Assembly (NCBI GenBank): GCA_036278755.1
Contig: DASUKL010000010.1
Span: 1-56,978 of the forward strand
Source: DASUKL01 sp036278755
Lineage (GTDB): Bacteria > Chloroflexota > Limnocylindria > Limnocylindrales > CSP1-4
Direction of reading: 5' to 3'
Length of the DNA: 56,978 nt
The notes below the pieces were generated by a model. It was not told where the DNA came from. It made no database searches and worked only from the letters and a program-made list of their open reading frames with translations. The position numbers were made by a program, and so were the translations under genes. Shown here in pieces: positions 41,762 to 51,056 of this stretch. Every line of letters begins with the position of its first letter. The stretch's first letter is position 1.

Positions 41762-43159
41762 ATGAGTCGCGATTTCGTCGGCGCACTCCTGCAGCTGAAC
41801 GCGGAGAAGAACATCTCCCGGGAAGCCCTCCTGCGGACCGTCGAGGAGGCCATCCAGTCGGCCTACCGGCGCGTCTCGCCGGGCAATGAGAACGTAGGCG
41901 TCGAGGTCGACGCGGAGACCGGCAAGATCCGCGTCTTCCGGGCCAAGACCGTCGTCGAAGAGGTCGAGGACCCGGACCTCGAGTTCACCGTCGATGAGGC
42001 CCGGGCCTTCAAGCCCGACGCCAAGCTGGGCGACCTGGTGGAGTTCGAGCAGGTCGATCCGGCTGGCTTCGGTCGGATCCACGCCCAGACTGCCAAGCAG
42101 GTCGTCCTCCAGCGGTTGCGGGAGGCGGAGCGGGAGCAGACCTTCGGGCGCTACGTCTCGATGGAGGGCGAGATCGTCAGCGGCGCCGTGAGCCGCGTCG
42201 AGCCGCGGGCCATCATCCTCGAGCTGGGCCGCGAGCCGGAGCGGGTGGAGGCCATCCTGGCCACGACCGAGCAGTCGCCCATGGAGCACTACCGCATCGG
42301 GCAGCACGTCAAGGCCTACGTCCTTGAGGTGCGACGCACGACGAAGGGCCCCCAGATCTTCGTCAGCCGGACCCACAAGGGCTTCCTGCGCCGCCTGTTC
42401 GAGCTCGAGGTGCCCGAGATCCACGCCGGCACGGTGGAGATCCGGGCCATCGCCCGGGAGGCCGGCAGCCGCAGCAAGGTGGCCGTGGCCAGCCGTCAGG
42501 AGGGCCTCGATCCGGTCGGGGCCACGGTCGGCCAGCGCGGCGGCCGGGTGCAGGCCGTGGTGGCCGAGTTGGGCGGCGAGAAGATCGACATCATCCCCTG
42601 GTCGGACGATCCGGGCCAGCTGGTGGCCAACGCCCTCAGCCCGGCTCAGGTCGTCGGCGTCCGGATCGACGAGGAGAACCGCATCGCCAACGTCACCGTC
42701 CCGGAGCGGATGCTCTCCCTGGCCATCGGCCGGGAGGGTCAGAACGCCCGTCTGGCGGCCAAGATGACCGGCTGGCGGATCGACATCCGGTCCGACACGG
42801 CGCCCGCCGGTGAGGAGCGGCCGGCACCTCGCAGTGCGCCCGAGCCGACGGCTGAAGCTGCTGCTGCCGAAGCTGCTGCTACCGAAACCACAGCTGTCGC
42901 GCCCGAGGCGCTCGAACCTCCCGCTGAGGCTGCCGTCGAGCCGACGGCTGAGGCGGCCGGCAGCCCGGCCTCCGAGGCCGCTGCCGACGCCCAGGCGGTC
43001 GCGCCGGAGGCCTCCCAGCCCGCGGCCGACGCTGCCGAGGACGGACCCGAAGCCGCCGCCGCCAAGCCCGTCAAGGCCGCCCCCAAGCCCCGCCGCTCAC
43101 GGGCCAAGGCCGCCGCTGTCACCGAGGCCGAGGGCGGCACCGAGGAGCCGGCATCGTAG
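41762..43159 (+). CDS. nusA: Transcription termination/antitermination factor NusA
   Basis: RNA polymerase-associated factor controlling pausing and termination, 465 residues. The N-terminal RNAP-binding domain covers about 1-125, S1 about 130-200 and the KH1/KH2 pair about 205-345 (VGQRGGRVQAVVAEL, SLAIGREGQNARLAAKMTGWRIDI). The remaining 115 or so residues are an Ala/Glu/Pro tail ending in a basic patch. GGAGG lies 6 bases before ATG 41762. rimP, the usual upstream neighbour, is absent. Confidence 0.95.
   Translation: MSRDFVGALLQLNAEKNISREALLRTVEEAIQSAYRRVSPGNENVGVEVDAETGKIRVFRAKTVVEEVEDPDLEFTVDEARAFKPDAKLGDLVEFEQVDPAGFGRIHAQTAKQVVLQRLREAEREQTFGRYVSMEGEIVSGAVSRVEPRAIILELGREPERVEAILATTEQSPMEHYRIGQHVKAYVLEVRRTTKGPQIFVSRTHKGFLRRLFELEVPEIHAGTVEIRAIAREAGSRSKVAVASRQEGLDPVGATVGQRGGRVQAVVAELGGEKIDIIPWSDDPGQLVANALSPAQVVGVRIDEENRIANVTVPERMLSLAIGREGQNARLAAKMTGWRIDIRSDTAPAGEERPAPRSAPEPTAEAAAAEAAATETTAVAPEALEPPAEAAVEPTAEAAGSPASEAAADAQAVAPEASQPAADAAEDGPEAAAAKPVKAAPKPRRSRAKAAAVTEAEGGTEEPAS
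42854..42883 (+). repeat. Tandem 15-bp repeat in the nusA tail
   Basis: Two copies of GAAGCTGCTGCTGCC (the second has one mismatch). Ala codons here are GCT, whereas GCC dominates around them, so the repeat probably arose by local expansion. Confidence 0.8.
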
Positions 43160-43167
43160 CCCCGGTC

Positions 43168-43518
43168 GTGGGCCCGGCACTCCGACCCCGGCCCCGGCGG
43201 ACCTGTGTCGCCTGCCGCACCGAGCGTGACAAGCGAGCCCTGGTCAGGGTCGTCAAGACGCCGGATGGGCAGACGGTCATCGACCCCAGCGGCCGGCTGG
43301 CCGGCCGTGGCGCGTACCTGTGCGCGGACGGCAGCTGCTGGCAGACGGCGCTCCGGCGCCGGTCCATCGAACACGCCCTGGGCGTGGCCCTGACACCCGA
43401 GACACGGGCCCTGCTGGCCGTCGGGCCGGCTGACGTCGCGTCCGCACCCAGCACCATGACCCCATCCGAACCCGCATCCGACCCCGACACCCACGAAGGA
43501 GGCTCCCGTGGCACGTAG
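43168..43518 (+). CDS. ylxR: YlxR (DUF448) RNA-binding protein
   Basis: 116 residues. The N-terminal YlxR fold has RRTCVACRTERDKRALVRVV, the DPSGRLAGRGAYLC block, and a disordered C-terminal tail. Family members bind RNA and have been linked to RNase P regulation. It sits between nusA and infB as in many bacteria. The start is GTG 43168. The stop lies inside the infB start region (11-base overlap). Confidence 0.9.
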   Translation: MGPALRPRPRRTCVACRTERDKRALVRVVKTPDGQTVIDPSGRLAGRGAYLCADGSCWQTALRRRSIEHALGVALTPETRALLAVGPADVASAPSTMTPSEPASDPDTHEGGSRGT

Positions 43519-45409
43519 CCGCAGCGGCACCCGCAACCGCCGCGGGCCGCGCAAGCCCCAGCGCGGCCCCGCCCAGAACACGACGGCCGTCCAGACCATC
43601 GATCCGTCGGCCCGTGGCGCCATCGAGCTGCCGGCCTCGATCACGGTCAAGGACCTGGCCGACCTGCTCACGGTCAACGTGGCCGACGTCATCCGCGAGC
43701 TGATCCGCAACGGCATCTTCGCCACGATCAACCAGCTCATCGACCGCGACACAGCCAGCCTGGTGGCCGGCGAGCTGGGCTACGAGGTGGCCGAGGCGGT
43801 GGCCCCGGCGGAAAACGGCGAGGGCCAGGGCGCCGAGGCCGCGCCGGCCGCCCCGGCGGCCAAGGACACTCTCTTCGAGGTCGAAGCGGACGCCACGAAG
43901 CTGAGCCCGCGGGCACCCATCGTGACCGTCATGGGCCACGTCGACCACGGCAAGACCAGCCTCCTCGACGCCATCCGGGCCACCGACGTGGTGGCCGGCG
44001 AACGGGGCGGGATCACCCAGCACATCGGCGCCAGCGAGGTCAACAAGGACGGCCAGCGCATCGTCTTCCTCGACACCCCGGGCCACGAAGCCTTCACGGC
44101 CATGCGCGCCCGGGGGGCCAAGGTCGGCGATATCGCCGTGCTCGTGGTGGCCGCCGACGATGGCGTCATGCCCCAGACGGTCGAGGCCATCGACCACGCC
44201 AAGGCGGCCAAGGTGCCGATCGTCATCGCCCTCAACAAGATCGACAAGGCCGACGCCAACCCGGACCGGGTCAAGAACGAGCTGACCGAGCACGGACTGG
44301 TCATCGAAGAGTACGGCGGCGACGTGCCCATGGTCGCCGTCTCGGCCAAGCAGGGGACCGGCATCGAGGAGCTCCTCGAGATGATCCTCCTGGTCGCCGA
44401 CCTGCAGGAGTTGCGGGCCAATCCCAAGCGGCCGGCCGTCGGCGCGGTCATCGAGGCCGAGCTCGACAAGAGCCGTGGCCCAGTGGCCACGATCGTCATC
44501 CTGACCGGCACGCTCAAGGTTGGCGACACGGTGGTCGTGGGTGACACCTACGGCCGGGTGCGAGCCCTCCAGAACAGCCTCGGCGAGCGCGTCACCAAGA
44601 CCGGCCCGTCATCGGCCGCCCAGGTCCTGGGCCTGGCCGAGGTGCCCGCCGCGGGCGACACGCTGCGCGTCGTGGCCGACGAGAAGACGGCCCGGAACAT
44701 GATCGAGCAGCGCAAGGCCGCCTCGAGCCGACCGGAAGGCACCGGTCGCGCCACCCTGGAGGACGTCTACCGCCAGATCCAGGCCGGTCAGACCAAGGAG
44801 CTGCGGATCATCGTCAAGGCCGACGTGCAGGGCTCGCTGGGCGCCATCCGCCACGCCGTCGAGCAGATCGCCAGCGAGGACGTGCACATCAACATCCTTC
44901 ACGAGGCCACCGGCGACATCACCGACAACGACGTCCTGCTGGCCTCCGCCTCGGACGCCATCATCATCGGCTTCGACGTGCGGGTCGAGGAGACGGCCCG
45001 CCGGGCGGCCGAGGTCGCCGGCGTCGACGTGCGCATCTACGACATCATCTACAAGCTGACCGACGATCTCGATGCGGCCCTCAAGGGCCTCCTCGAGCCG
45101 GAGGTCGTGGAGACGGTCGAAGGGCGCGCCGAGGTCCGTCAGATCTTCCGCGTCGGCAAGAGCACGGTCATCGCCGGCTCGTACGTCACCGAGGGCCGCA
45201 TCGTCCGCGGCCAGGCCCGCATCTACCGAGCCGGCAAGCTCCTGGCCAGCGATCGCATCACCTCCCTCCGCCGCTTCCGCGACGACGTCCGCGAGGTCGC
45301 CACAGGCTTCGAATGCGGCATCGGGCTGGACGCCTTCCACGAGCTGGCCGAAGGCGACGTCATCGAGTGCTTCACCCAGCAGACGGTCTCCCGCGCCCCC
45401 TCGGCCTGA
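43508..45409 (+). CDS. infB: Translation initiation factor IF-2
   Basis: GTPase that recruits fMet-tRNA to the 30S subunit. It has 633 residues, a compact form with a short basic N-terminus. IF2-N: TVKDLADLLTVNVADVIREL. The G domain starts GHVDHGKT at 143-150, then DTPGHEAFTAMRARGA and NKIDKADA. Domains II, III and IV follow (VKADVQGSLGAIRHAVEQI; C-terminal FECGIGLDAFHEL). GTG 43508 has AAGGAGG upstream. Confidence 0.96.
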   Translation: MARSRSGTRNRRGPRKPQRGPAQNTTAVQTIDPSARGAIELPASITVKDLADLLTVNVADVIRELIRNGIFATINQLIDRDTASLVAGELGYEVAEAVAPAENGEGQGAEAAPAAPAAKDTLFEVEADATKLSPRAPIVTVMGHVDHGKTSLLDAIRATDVVAGERGGITQHIGASEVNKDGQRIVFLDTPGHEAFTAMRARGAKVGDIAVLVVAADDGVMPQTVEAIDHAKAAKVPIVIALNKIDKADANPDRVKNELTEHGLVIEEYGGDVPMVAVSAKQGTGIEELLEMILLVADLQELRANPKRPAVGAVIEAELDKSRGPVATIVILTGTLKVGDTVVVGDTYGRVRALQNSLGERVTKTGPSSAAQVLGLAEVPAAGDTLRVVADEKTARNMIEQRKAASSRPEGTGRATLEDVYRQIQAGQTKELRIIVKADVQGSLGAIRHAVEQIASEDVHINILHEATGDITDNDVLLASASDAIIIGFDVRVEETARRAAEVAGVDVRIYDIIYKLTDDLDAALKGLLEPEVVETVEGRAEVRQIFRVGKSTVIAGSYVTEGRIVRGQARIYRAGKLLASDRITSLRRFRDDVREVATGFECGIGLDAFHELAEGDVIECFTQQTVSRAPSA

Positions 45410-45440
45410 GGCGGCGGGCGGAGGCACGACGGACGGCCGG

Positions 45441-45869
45441 ATGAGCGAACGGAGCGTCAGGGTCGACGAGCTCCTGCGGGAGGAGATCAGCCGCATCCTG
45501 ACCCGGGACGTGGACGACCCACGGATCGGCTTCCTGACCGTGACCCGGGTCGAGGTGACGCCGGACCTGCGCAATGGGACGGTGTGGGCCTCGGTCATCG
45601 GCCAGCCGGCCGAGCGGCGCCGGGCCTTGCGAGCCCTCCAGGGCGCCATGCCCTTCGTCCGCGGTCGCCTGGGTAGCCTGCGGCTGCGGCGCATCCCCGA
45701 GCTCCGCGTGCGGGCCGACGAGACCGCGACCCGCGGCACGCGGGTCCTGGAGCTCCTCCGCGACCTCGAGACCGGGACCGAGCCGAGCCCCACGCCGCCG
45801 CCGGAGACGCTGCCGACGCCCGCATCCATCCACGGCCGCTCGCAGCCGTCACGGCGGAGCCGGCGATGA
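45441..45869 (+). CDS. rbfA: Ribosome-binding factor A
   Basis: 30S maturation factor with a KH-like fold, 142 residues: RVDELLREEISRILTRDVDDPR, VTRVEVTPDLRNGTVWASV and RIPELRVRADET. The last 35 residues or so are a Pro/Arg-rich tail. ATG 45441; the stop overlaps nrnA (ATGA). Confidence 0.92.
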   Translation: MSERSVRVDELLREEISRILTRDVDDPRIGFLTVTRVEVTPDLRNGTVWASVIGQPAERRRALRALQGAMPFVRGRLGSLRLRRIPELRVRADETATRGTRVLELLRDLETGTEPSPTPPPETLPTPASIHGRSQPSRRSRR

Positions 45870-46936
45870 CGACCGCTGCCCGCGCCATACCTGCCGCAGG
45901 GACCGCCGACCGCCTCGTCGCGCTGACCCAGGCCGACGTGGCTGCCGTGCCGGCCGAGGTCCTCGAGCGCCTCCGCGGAGCGCGCCGGGTGCTGACCGTG
46001 TGCCACGAGAACCCAGAGGCCGACGCCCTCGGCTCGGCCCTCGGCCATGCCCTCATCGCCGAGGCCCTGGGGGCCGTGGCCACCCCGGTCTGCGCCGATC
46101 CCGTACCGCCGATGTACGACTTCATGCCGCTCCTCGATCGGTTCCGCCAGGCCCCCGACCCGGACCTCGACTACGACCTCATCGTCGTCGGCGATTGCGG
46201 TGACCTGGCCCGCACGGGGGCCGTCCTGACCGAGCACGCCGAGCTGTTCGGGCGGGTGCCCATCCTCGACATCGACCACCACCGCTCGAACGCTGGCTTC
46301 GGGGCCTACGACTGGATCGACCCCCAGGCCGCGGCGACCTGCGAGATGACCACCCTCCTCGCCGTGGCCCTGGGCCTGCCCCTGGACCTCGCCGACGGGG
46401 CCCTGGCCGCCAACCTCGTGGCCGGCCTGGTCATCGACACGGCCACCTTCCAGCACCCCAACGTGACCCCCCGGACGTTACGCGTGGCGGCCGAGCTGGT
46501 GGCCGCCGGGGCGCCCCTGGCCGAGACCTCGCGGCGCCTCTACCGCACCAAGCCAGCCGCCCAGCTGCGCCTCTTCGGGCTCGTCCTGGCGCGGCTCGAG
46601 ACGGCCCACGAAGGGCGGATCGCCTGGTCGACGCTGACCCAGGCGGACCTGGCCGCGGCCGGCGCCGACCCCAGCGACGCGGAGGGCCTCATCGACCTCC
46701 TGGGCCAGGCCCAAGGAGCCGAGGTGGCCGTCCTGTTCAAGGAGGTCGGCCAGCAGACGCGTCTCAGCGTCAGGACCCGGGAGGGCGGCGTGGACGCGAC
46801 CGCGCTGTGCGGGCACTTCGGCGGGGGTGGCCATGCGCGGGCCTCGGGGGCCACGGTGGATCTGCCGGCCGCCGATGCCCGGCCGGCCGTCCTGGCCGAG
46901 GCCGAACGGCTGGTGGCCGCGCTGCCGGAGCGCTGA
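45866..46936 (+). CDS. nrnA: DHH/DHHA1 phosphoesterase, NrnA-like nanoRNase
   Basis: 356 residues. The DHH domain has HENPEADALGS (residues about 51-61; the common HxxPDxD has Glu for the first Asp), VVGDCGD and DIDHHRSN (D137, H138, H139). The DHHA1 domain ends GHFGGGGHARASGA. Members degrade RNA dinucleotides and/or pAp. Encoded between rbfA and truB, the usual place. It matters here as a second short-RNA exonuclease beside the unusual PNPase. Confidence 0.92.
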   Translation: MTTAARAIPAAGTADRLVALTQADVAAVPAEVLERLRGARRVLTVCHENPEADALGSALGHALIAEALGAVATPVCADPVPPMYDFMPLLDRFRQAPDPDLDYDLIVVGDCGDLARTGAVLTEHAELFGRVPILDIDHHRSNAGFGAYDWIDPQAAATCEMTTLLAVALGLPLDLADGALAANLVAGLVIDTATFQHPNVTPRTLRVAAELVAAGAPLAETSRRLYRTKPAAQLRLFGLVLARLETAHEGRIAWSTLTQADLAAAGADPSDAEGLIDLLGQAQGAEVAVLFKEVGQQTRLSVRTREGGVDATALCGHFGGGGHARASGATVDLPAADARPAVLAEAERLVAALPER

Positions 46937-46939
46937 GGC

Positions 46940-47896
46940 GTGCCCCGAGCCGCCGCTCTCGCCGGCCGTCAGGTCGACGGCATCATCATCGTCGACAAGC
47001 CGGCCGGGCCCACCTCCCACGACGTCGTCGCCCTCGTCCGCCGTCTGTCCGGCGTGCGCCGGGTGGGCCACGGCGGGACCCTCGATCCCTTCGCCGGGGG
47101 TGTCCTGCCGGTCTTCATCGGCCGCGCCACACGCGTCGTCGAGTACCACCTCGGGGATGACAAGGCCTACCTGGCCCGCGTCTGCCTCGGCGCCCGTTCG
47201 ACGACCGACGACCTCGACGGCGAGCTGACGCCCACGGACGTCCCGGCCCCCCAGCGCGAGGCCGTCGCGGCCGCCCTCGACAGGTTCCGGGGCCCCCTGG
47301 TCCAGACCCCGCCCGACTATTCGGCTGTCCATGTCGCCGGGCGCAGGGCCTACGAGCTGGCCCGGGCTGGCCAGAAGCCCGAGCTCAAGCCCCGTCAGGT
47401 CACGATCCGCAGCCTGGAGCTGACGTCCTGGGAGCCGGGCGATGGGGAGCGCCCGGTGGCCACCCTCGACGTGCGCTGCTCGGCCGGGACCTACATCCGG
47501 GCCCTGGCCCGCGACCTTGGCGAGCGGCTGGGTTGCGGGGCCTACCTCGTGGGCCTCACCCGGACCGCCAGCGGTCCCTTCGACCTGGCCGCGGCGCGGC
47601 CCCTGGAGGACGTCCGGGCCGCCCTGGCCGAGGCTCGCCTGGAGGACGTGCTCCTGCCGCCCGACACGGGACTCGAGGCCTGGCCCGAGGTCGTGGTGAG
47701 TGATGGGGAGCTAGCGGCCGTGGCCCGCGGACAGGTCATCCGCCCCCAGGCCCGGACCGCCGGCGCGGCGGGCCTGGTCCGGGTCATCGGTCCGCACGGA
47801 CGCCTGGTGGCCATCGGCCGCCTGCGGGGCGGCAGCCTGCACCCCGAGAAGGTCCTCGTCGACGTGCCCGCCGCGGCCCCCGCCGCACGTCCCTGA
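46940..47896 (+). CDS. truB: tRNA pseudouridine-55 synthase
   Basis: Makes pseudouridine 55 in the T-loop. 318 residues: IIIVDKPAGPTSHDVV, HGGTLDPFAGGVLPV (catalytic Asp in LDP), RSLELTSWEPG and CSAGTYIRALARDLGERLG. The C-terminal PUA-like domain is present. The start is GTG 46940, 3 bases after the nrnA stop. Confidence 0.95.
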   Translation: MPRAAALAGRQVDGIIIVDKPAGPTSHDVVALVRRLSGVRRVGHGGTLDPFAGGVLPVFIGRATRVVEYHLGDDKAYLARVCLGARSTTDDLDGELTPTDVPAPQREAVAAALDRFRGPLVQTPPDYSAVHVAGRRAYELARAGQKPELKPRQVTIRSLELTSWEPGDGERPVATLDVRCSAGTYIRALARDLGERLGCGAYLVGLTRTASGPFDLAAARPLEDVRAALAEARLEDVLLPPDTGLEAWPEVVVSDGELAAVARGQVIRPQARTAGAAGLVRVIGPHGRLVAIGRLRGGSLHPEKVLVDVPAAAPAARP

Positions 47897-47903
47897 GAGC
47901 CCC

Positions 47904-48842
47904 ATGCGCATCCTCGAGAGCATCGACCAGCTGGCCGCGAGCGGGCCCTTCGTCGTCACCGTGGGCACCTTCGACGGGCCGCATCGCGGCCACCTGCGGA
48001 TCCTGGAGGCGAGCGTCCGCACGGCGCGGCGCCTGGCCGCCCGGCCGGCGGTGGTGACCTTCGCGCCACACCCCGAGGCCGTCCTGCGGGGCCGGCCCCC
48101 GGCCCTCCTCAGCGACCCCGCCGAGACGCACGCCCGGCTGGCCGCGGCCGGCATCGAGGTGCTCGTGCGGCAGCCGTTCGACCGGGCCTTCGCGGCCCAG
48201 ACGGCCGATGACTTCGTGCGCCGCCTGGCCGCCGGGGGCGGCCTCCGGGGCCTGGTCATGTGCACCGAGTCGCACCTCGGCCGTGATCGCAGCGGCAGCG
48301 CCGCGGCGCTGGCTCCGCTGGTGGCCGAGCTGGGCGCGCACCTCGTCGTCGTCGATGCGCTGCCCGCGGGCGGCGAGCGGATCTCGAGCAGCCGCATCCG
48401 GGCCCTCCTGGCCGCCGGGGCGCTGGGCCAGGCGGCCCGACTGCTGGGCCATCGGGCGGCGGTCATCGGGACCGTGGTCCATGGCGACGGCCGCGGCCGC
48501 GGCCTGGGCTTCCCCACGGCCAACCTGGCCTTCGACGCGCCGGTGGCCCTGCCCAGCGATGGCATCTACGCCAGCCGCGTCAGCTGGGGCGGGCCCGATC
48601 CGCTCCACCCCGCCCGCGCGGCTGCCGGCGCGGCCTCGCTCGGCGTGCGGCCCCAGTTCGACGGCCGGGGCCGCCTCCTCGAGGTCTACCTCCTCGACAT
48701 CGACGAGGAGCTCTATGGCCAGCGCCTGCGGGTCGAGTTCGTCCGTCGCCTGCGGGGCGAGCGCCGCTACGACTCGGTCGATGCCCTCGTGGCCCAGATG
48801 GCCCGGGACGTCGACCGCGTGCGCCGGCTGCTGGACCGATAG
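47904..48842 (+). CDS. ribF: Bifunctional riboflavin kinase/FAD synthetase
   Basis: Converts riboflavin to FMN, then FAD. 312 residues: the N-terminal nucleotidyltransferase with GTFDGPHRGH (about 21-30) and SSSRIRALLAAGAL, and the C-terminal kinase with GDGRGRGLGFPTANL and DGIYASRV. truB-ribF-rpsO is a classic order; here an ABC transporter pair lies between ribF and rpsO. Confidence 0.94.
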   Translation: MRILESIDQLAASGPFVVTVGTFDGPHRGHLRILEASVRTARRLAARPAVVTFAPHPEAVLRGRPPALLSDPAETHARLAAAGIEVLVRQPFDRAFAAQTADDFVRRLAAGGGLRGLVMCTESHLGRDRSGSAAALAPLVAELGAHLVVVDALPAGGERISSSRIRALLAAGALGQAARLLGHRAAVIGTVVHGDGRGRGLGFPTANLAFDAPVALPSDGIYASRVSWGGPDPLHPARAAAGAASLGVRPQFDGRGRLLEVYLLDIDEELYGQRLRVEFVRRLRGERRYDSVDALVAQMARDVDRVRRLLDR

Positions 48843-48857
48843 ACCCGACCGCGCCCG

Positions 48858-49847
48858 ATGTCGAACCGGATGGGGGAGGGAACCGTCTCCAGGGCCCCGG
48901 CCAGCCAGCTCCCGGCCGCCGCGGCCATCGAGGCTCGCGGCCTCGTCAAGCGCTACGGCGACGTCCTGGCCGTGGATGACCTGTCGTTGCAGGTCGTGGC
49001 CGGCCATGTCCACGGCCTGCTGGGCCCCAACGGCGCCGGCAAGACGACGACCCTGCGCCTCCTGACCGGCCTCATCCGGGCCGATCGGGGCGAGGTGGGG
49101 ATCCTGGGTCGGCCGCTGGCCCGGGAGCCCATCGACGCCCGGCGGGTCGGGGCCCTCATCGAGCGGCCGGCCTTCTATCCGTACCACTCGGCCACCGACA
49201 ACCTGGTCATCACCGGCGTGGCGGCGGGCCTGTCGCGGGACGAGGCCCGCAGGCTCGCGGGAGAGGCCCTGGCTCGGGTCGGTCTGGCGTCCGTGGCCCG
49301 GCGCCGGCTGGGCGGCTTCTCGACCGGCATGCGCCAGCGCCTGGGGATCGCCGCGGCCATCCTGGCCCGCCCCCCGCTGCTGATCCTCGACGAGCCGTCG
49401 AACGGGCTCGACCCGGAGGGCATCGTCGACGTGCGGCGGCTCCTGGCGGCCCTGGCCGGAGAAGGGATCACGATCCTCCTCTCCAGCCACCTCCTGGGCG
49501 AGGTCGAGCAGAGCTGCGACCGGCTGACGGTGATGGACCGGGGGACCGTCGTGGCCGATGGTCCGACGGTCGACCTCGTGGGCGGAGGAGGGACCCTCGA
49601 GCTCGGATTCGCCTCGGCCGAGCTCGCCCGGGCCGCCCAGGCCCTGCTGGCCGGTGCGGGGCGCGAGGTCAGGCCCGAGGCCGCTGCGCCGACGACGCTC
49701 CTCGTGGCCGATGGGGCGGACGATGGCGAGGCGATCCTGCGCCTGCTGGCCGCCGCAGCCGTCTTCCCCACCCGGGCCGTGCCCCTCCGGCCCAGCCTCG
49801 AGTCCCGCTTCCTCGATCTCATCGGCGCGGGCCGGGGGGCGTCGTGA
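48858..49847 (+). CDS. ABC-2 type exporter, ATP-binding subunit
   Basis: 329 residues. Walker A LLGPNGAGKTTT (about 55-66), signature FSTGMRQRLG, Walker B LLILDEPSNGLDPEG and H-loop SSHLLGEVE. The C-terminal 100 residues are variable, as in the BcrA/multidrug-like group. About 20 residues precede the domain. It is coupled to the permease by GTGA. The substrate is unknown; lipids or peptide-like antibiotics are typical for the group. Confidence 0.88.
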   Translation: MSNRMGEGTVSRAPASQLPAAAAIEARGLVKRYGDVLAVDDLSLQVVAGHVHGLLGPNGAGKTTTLRLLTGLIRADRGEVGILGRPLAREPIDARRVGALIERPAFYPYHSATDNLVITGVAAGLSRDEARRLAGEALARVGLASVARRRLGGFSTGMRQRLGIAAAILARPPLLILDEPSNGLDPEGIVDVRRLLAALAGEGITILLSSHLLGEVEQSCDRLTVMDRGTVVADGPTVDLVGGGGTLELGFASAELARAAQALLAGAGREVRPEAAAPTTLLVADGADDGEAILRLLAAAAVFPTRAVPLRPSLESRFLDLIGAGRGAS

Positions 49848-50704
49848 GATCCGCCCTGGCTGCCGAGTGGCTGCGCCTCCGCCGCCGGCGGGACCTGCTG
49901 CTCCTCTTGATCGCCCTGCCGGTGCTCGTGGTGGTCGGCCTCGTCACCAGCTACCAGGGCATCAGCTCGAGCTTCGGCTTCCCGCCCGGCCCCACCCCGG
50001 CAGAGGTCTTGGCCGCCATCGCCGAGCGCCAGGCCGGCTACGCCTTCCCGGCCTCGATCAGCACGGCCTTCGGCTTCGGGCCCATCCTGGCCCTCATCGG
50101 CATCCTCCTGGGGGCCTTCCTCCTGGGCGCCGAATTCGGCTGGGGCACCCTGCGCGGCGCCCTCCTGGCCGATGGGCGGCGGGGCCACTTCCTGGTCGCC
50201 CGCTGGATCGCCCTCGTCGGCCTGATGGTCCTCCTGGTCCTCGAGATCGCCGTCTGCGGGCCCATCACCACGGCCCTCCTGGGCGTCCTGGGGAGCCCGC
50301 CGCCGGCCACCCAGATCACCCTCGGCCAGGCGCTCCTGAGCGTGGCCGTGTGGCTCGCGGCGGCTAGCGCCCTGGCCATCCTGGGCGCGACCGCGGCCCT
50401 CTTCGCCCGCTCTGCCGCGGGCGGCATCCTCGTCGCCTTCCTCTATGCCTTCGCCGAGCTCCTGATCAGCGGGGCCCAGATCTTCCAGCAACCGCCCCTC
50501 GATGTCGTACGGGGCATCTCCCTGACGGGCAGCGTGGTCTGGCTCTCCACCGCCTCCCAGAACGCGGGGCGGCCGGAGCCGGCCGGCGGCGTGACGCCCC
50601 CGCCGGTGCCGCCGGAGGTCAGCGCCGTGGCCCTCGTGGCCTGGATCGTCGGCCTGTCCCTGCTGGCGGCCTGGCGTATGGCCCGCCTCGATGTCGTGGA
50701 GTGA
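49844..50704 (+). CDS. ABC-2 type exporter, membrane subunit
   Basis: 286 residues with about six hydrophobic segments, the first directly after a basic RLRRRRD stretch, and a long loop after the first helix. No specific family motif recognised beyond the ABC-2 permease layout. The start GTG 49844 overlaps the ATPase stop, so the two form a pair. Confidence 0.82.
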   Translation: MRSALAAEWLRLRRRRDLLLLLIALPVLVVVGLVTSYQGISSSFGFPPGPTPAEVLAAIAERQAGYAFPASISTAFGFGPILALIGILLGAFLLGAEFGWGTLRGALLADGRRGHFLVARWIALVGLMVLLVLEIAVCGPITTALLGVLGSPPPATQITLGQALLSVAVWLAAASALAILGATAALFARSAAGGILVAFLYAFAELLISGAQIFQQPPLDVVRGISLTGSVVWLSTASQNAGRPEPAGGVTPPPVPPEVSAVALVAWIVGLSLLAAWRMARLDVVE

Positions 50705-50732
50705 GCCCGACGGCCGCCCCGAACGGGTGTGC

Positions 50733-50738
50733 TATCCT
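50733..50738 (+). promoter_or_regulatory. Extended -10 promoter for rpsO-pnp
   Basis: TATCCT with a TGC extension, 42 bases before the rpsO GTG. It restarts transcription after the ABC genes, giving a leader of about 35 bases. Confidence 0.5.
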
Positions 50739-50780
50739 GCCCCCGTTCCAAGGTAGGTTTCATTGTGTTCGGAGGAACGG

Positions 50781-51050
50781 GTGCCGCTCGCGCGGGAAAC
50801 CAGGGAAGCTGTGATCACCGACTACGCCGTCCATGAGGGCGACACGGGCTCGCCGGAGGTCCAGGTCGCGCTCCTGACGGGGCGGATCCGGGAGCTCAAC
50901 GAGCATCTGCAGCGCTTCCCCAAGGACAATCAATCGCGGCGCGGCCTCCTCAAGCTCGTGGGCCAGCGGCGTCGGCTCCTCGCATACCTCATGCGTAAGG
51001 ACAACGCCCGCTACCGCGCGGTCATCGGCCGCCTGGGGCTCCGCCGCTAG
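50781..51050 (+). CDS. rpsO: 30S ribosomal protein S15
   Basis: 89 residues, the usual length. HEGDTGSPEVQVALLTGRI, LRELNEHLQ-type helix, GLLKLVGQRRRLLAYL. GTG 50781 is chosen because GGAGGA ends 4 bases before it; an upstream TTG at 50763 would add six residues and place the ribosome binding site inside the gene. rpsO-pnp is a conserved pair. Confidence 0.95.
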   Translation: MPLARETREAVITDYAVHEGDTGSPEVQVALLTGRIRELNEHLQRFPKDNQSRRGLLKLVGQRRRLLAYLMRKDNARYRAVIGRLGLRR

Positions 51051-51056
51051 CGGATC

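Noticed and set aside
50763..50780. TTG start for ribosomal protein S15
   Set aside because: The GGAGGA ribosome binding site would then lie inside the gene. GTG 50781 gives the standard 89-residue protein.
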